DNA of 64,000 nucleotides from Breviolum minutum Mf 1.05b.01 (taxonomy: Eukaryota > Sar > Dinophyceae > Suessiales > Symbiodiniaceae): positions 62,001 through 126,000 of the forward strand of contig DF239171.1 of assembly GCA_000507305.1 (NCBI GenBank). The letters run 5' to 3'. Each line of letters begins with the position of its first letter. Position 1 is the stretch's first letter. The position numbers and the translations under genes were made by a program. The notes under the pieces were generated by a model. It was not told the DNA's origin and searched no databases. It worked only from the letters and a program-made list of their open reading frames with translations. This document shows positions 62,474 to 64,000 of this stretch, in pieces.

Positions 62474-62995
62474 CTAGTGACCTCCAGCACTCAGGCCACT
62501 GCAGGACTTCATTGATGGGCGACAGCTTTTCTTCACGCAACCACTGCAGGCAGCACTCTTGTCGTTGCTGATGCATTGGTTGATGCACTTGTCACGAGAG
62601 CACTCTACCAAGTGAGCCATACAGGAGGCACAGCCATCAGAGTAACCCTTACCGGTCATGCAGCTCTTGGTGCAAGAGAAGCCTGCAGCACAGGAACGGC
62701 CACATTGGTTCAATGCACCATCGAAGGCCTTCCTTCCACCATGCTTCCACACACCAAGGTCCTTCTGATTCGTGCAGGCACCACCTTCAATGCTGACCTC
62801 TTCATCTTCGTCCTCTTCCATCAACGCATCATGGTAGTTCACCTCTTTCATGCCACGAAGCTGGTTCAGTTCCAGGCTGCAATCACCACCAGCTGCACAT
62901 GAATCATCCACATCCAGAGCTTCCAAAGTGGAATCGACATCAGATGCCACGGCCAGGGTCACGGCCAGTACCCCAAAGAATTTCATGGCCGCCAT
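62474..62995 (-). CDS. Small secreted cysteine-rich protein
   Basis: One open frame of 173 codons plus stop from MAAMKFFGVLAVTLAVAS. A longer frame starts at 63040, but its first 15 codons overlap a pyrimidine-rich run and a good AG (GACGCCAACAG/C at 63012), the likely trans-splice acceptor, so I chose 62995. Residues 1-21 are a signal peptide (hydrophobic GVLAVTLAVAS, likely cut near S/DVDS). Next comes an acidic propeptide-like part with CSLELNQLRG, a phrase shared by many dinoflagellate secreted proteins, and MEEDEDEEV. From about residue 72 a compact domain has 14 Cys: CTNQKDLGVWKHGG, QCGRSCAAGFSCTKSC, GCASCMAHLVEC, KCINQCISND, ACSGCVKKSC, SCSGL. This matches a known but functionally obscure stramenopile/alveolate repeat, here present once. 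Even Cys number suggests seven disulfides. It is intronless within the coding part, unlike the rest of the window, so it could be a retrocopy, though no spliced-leader relic was seen. Confidence 0.85.
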   Translation of the reverse strand: MAAMKFFGVLAVTLAVASDVDSTLEALDVDDSCAAGGDCSLELNQLRGMKEVNYHDALMEEDEDEEVSIEGGACTNQKDLGVWKHGGRKAFDGALNQCGRSCAAGFSCTKSCMTGKGYSDGCASCMAHLVECSRDKCINQCISNDKSAACSGCVKKSCRPSMKSCSGLSAGGH

Positions 62996-63010
62996 GGCGA
63001 AAGGTGGGGC

Positions 63011-63013
63011 GCT
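63011..63013 (-). promoter_or_regulatory. Likely trans-splice acceptor
   Basis: On the minus strand TTTCCTGACGCCAACAG lies 16 bases before the chosen start codon. Dinoflagellate mRNAs receive a spliced leader at such AG sites. Inferred from position and pyrimidine content only. Confidence 0.4.
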
Positions 63014-63636
63014 GTTGGCGTCAGGAAAGGTTGAAGGCACGTATTGCCTTGAGGGAAAAATGTGTCAAATATCATACCTGCCGGAAGTTTTAGGGAAGAT
63101 AGCCCCTGAAAGAATTCGTTTCAGCCCTTCCTTACTAAACCACCCTATTTTTTCAGGGGCTTTAAGTGCTGCGAAATACTTCGGGGTAGTTGGCACCACT
63201 CAAGGTTCTATCATCAAACTCACATCTCTCAGACTCTTGCAGCTGTTGGATCCTATCGAAGATGCCAATGTTCAAAACGCACACCGCTTTTAAAAAGGGG
63301 CCCTGAACCGGTGAACATGAAGAAAAAAAAGCAGTGACCGCAAATCAGGAGGATGCCCAGCAAAGAAGGAAAAATAGTTCAGAAACTCACTTCACAACAA
63401 AAAAAACACTGGAGACATGCACATCCATCGAAACTGGCATCTGATGACGCCTGAAAAATAGGCATCAAAGATCAACTTATCTCCCAAACTGCAGCAATTG
63501 CATTCATTTTCAAATGCACCTGGACCATCTTCACAAGAATTGTGTCAACGGAATACCTCGGTCTAGACTCAGAAGGATCAACCTCTAATCTATGACTCCC
63601 TTCGTTAACCAACTTTCTTAAGCCTGAAATCTTTAA

Positions 63637-63736
63637 CTAGTTGGTGGTTTCAACCCATTTGAAAAATATTAGTCAAAATGGGAATCTTCCCCGAAATAGG
63701 GGTGACAATAAAAAATATTTGAAACCACCACCTAGT
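63637..63736. repeat. Palindromic element, family A
   Basis: CTAGTTGGTGGTTTCAACCC and ATTTGAAACCACCACCTAG. 63041-63636 shows no gene or element. Confidence 0.95.
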
Positions 63737-63813
63737 TTAAAAACCATGGGACGTTTGACGTTTGTTTCGTGTGACATCTTTTCCATTCTCCCTTTCGTAA
63801 AGCCATAAAATCA

Positions 63814-63959
63814 TACAAGGTGGGCCCCTACCAGTTATAAATTTGGTTATAACTCCCATAAGTAGTGTTATAACCCCAGGAAAACCCATTTATTTTCGGC
63901 CATTTATAGGGGCTATACAGTAACTCCATTTATAACGATCGTAGGGGGCCCACCTTGCA
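63814..63959. repeat. Palindromic element, family B
   Basis: TACAAGGTGGGCCCCTACCAG and CGTAGGGGGCCCACCTTGCA. Confidence 0.95.
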
Positions 63960-64000
63960 AAATCCCATGTCGTCGTTTTTTTTCTAATCTCCGAAAATCC

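Overview
The window looks like nuclear DNA of a dinoflagellate, most likely Symbiodiniaceae or a close relative. There are four reasons. (1) The best genes belong to families typical of dinoflagellates: a ubiquitin-like plus RCC1-like repeat protein, a W-type pentatricopeptide repeat (PPR) protein, an RluA-type pseudouridine synthase with SRLDxxTSG and GRMHQIR motifs, and a small cysteine-rich secreted protein. (2) The genes are cut into many very short exons (30-184 bases). Almost every acceptor is AG followed by G, and donors include GC and GA as well as GT, as is known for dinoflagellates. (3) All well-supported genes lie on the minus strand, which fits one-way gene clusters. (4) The rest is repeat-rich, low-density DNA. 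The species call is an inference, and no RNA evidence was available.

Gene layout, read in the minus direction from high to low coordinate: a secreted Cys-rich protein (62995-62474, one exon); a PPR gene (at least 49588-42352, perhaps from 57772); an RluA-type pseudouridine synthase (about 40537-33967, seven putative exons); an unrecognised gene with charged, Ser/Arg-rich exons (30967 to 26029); the Ubl/RCC1-repeat gene (24445 to about 23360, with a 330-base assembly gap); and an unrecognised Ala/Glu/Pro-rich gene (17648-7060, six or seven exons). The exon chains were built by hand from open frame, AG-G acceptors, donors and codon phase. Exons that join in phase are marked as such. Short single exons are weaker. 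Most of the longer open frames elsewhere are chance reads through palindromes or microsatellites.

Non-coding layout: the sequence between exons is packed with short palindromic (terminal-inverted-repeat) elements, about 70-160 bases each, in at least a dozen families and roughly 100 copies. Letters used below: A (ends GGTGGTTTCAA), B (ends TACAAGGTGGGCCCC), C (ends TTGGATGTCCC), D (ends CTTGGAGGATCATCCC), E (ends CCTGAAACTAACA, with five interchangeable cores E1-E5), F (ends ACTGTTGATGGAAGAAATC), G (ends GGGTGTTTCCTAAAATGG), H (AATAAGGCCTTATTAAGG core), I (ends TGAGCCACGAAAAAA / TTTTTTTCATTGCTCA), J (ends ATCCATGTATGGTATATTTA), L (TGGCACAGT), M (AGGTACCT), N, O and P (minor). Several copies are nested in one another, and one 274-base insertion of another kind has a clean 6-base target duplication. 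Microsatellites (TG, CAA, GAT, TTC, TA) fill other stretches.

The most interesting signal is that family-I elements repeatedly end 10-45 bases upstream of acceptors. In one case (27393-27668) an I element with an 8-base target duplication appears to make up a whole in-phase intron, that is, an introner-like element. Other families are also pressed against exon ends. The gene structures here may have been built partly by insertion of such hairpin elements.
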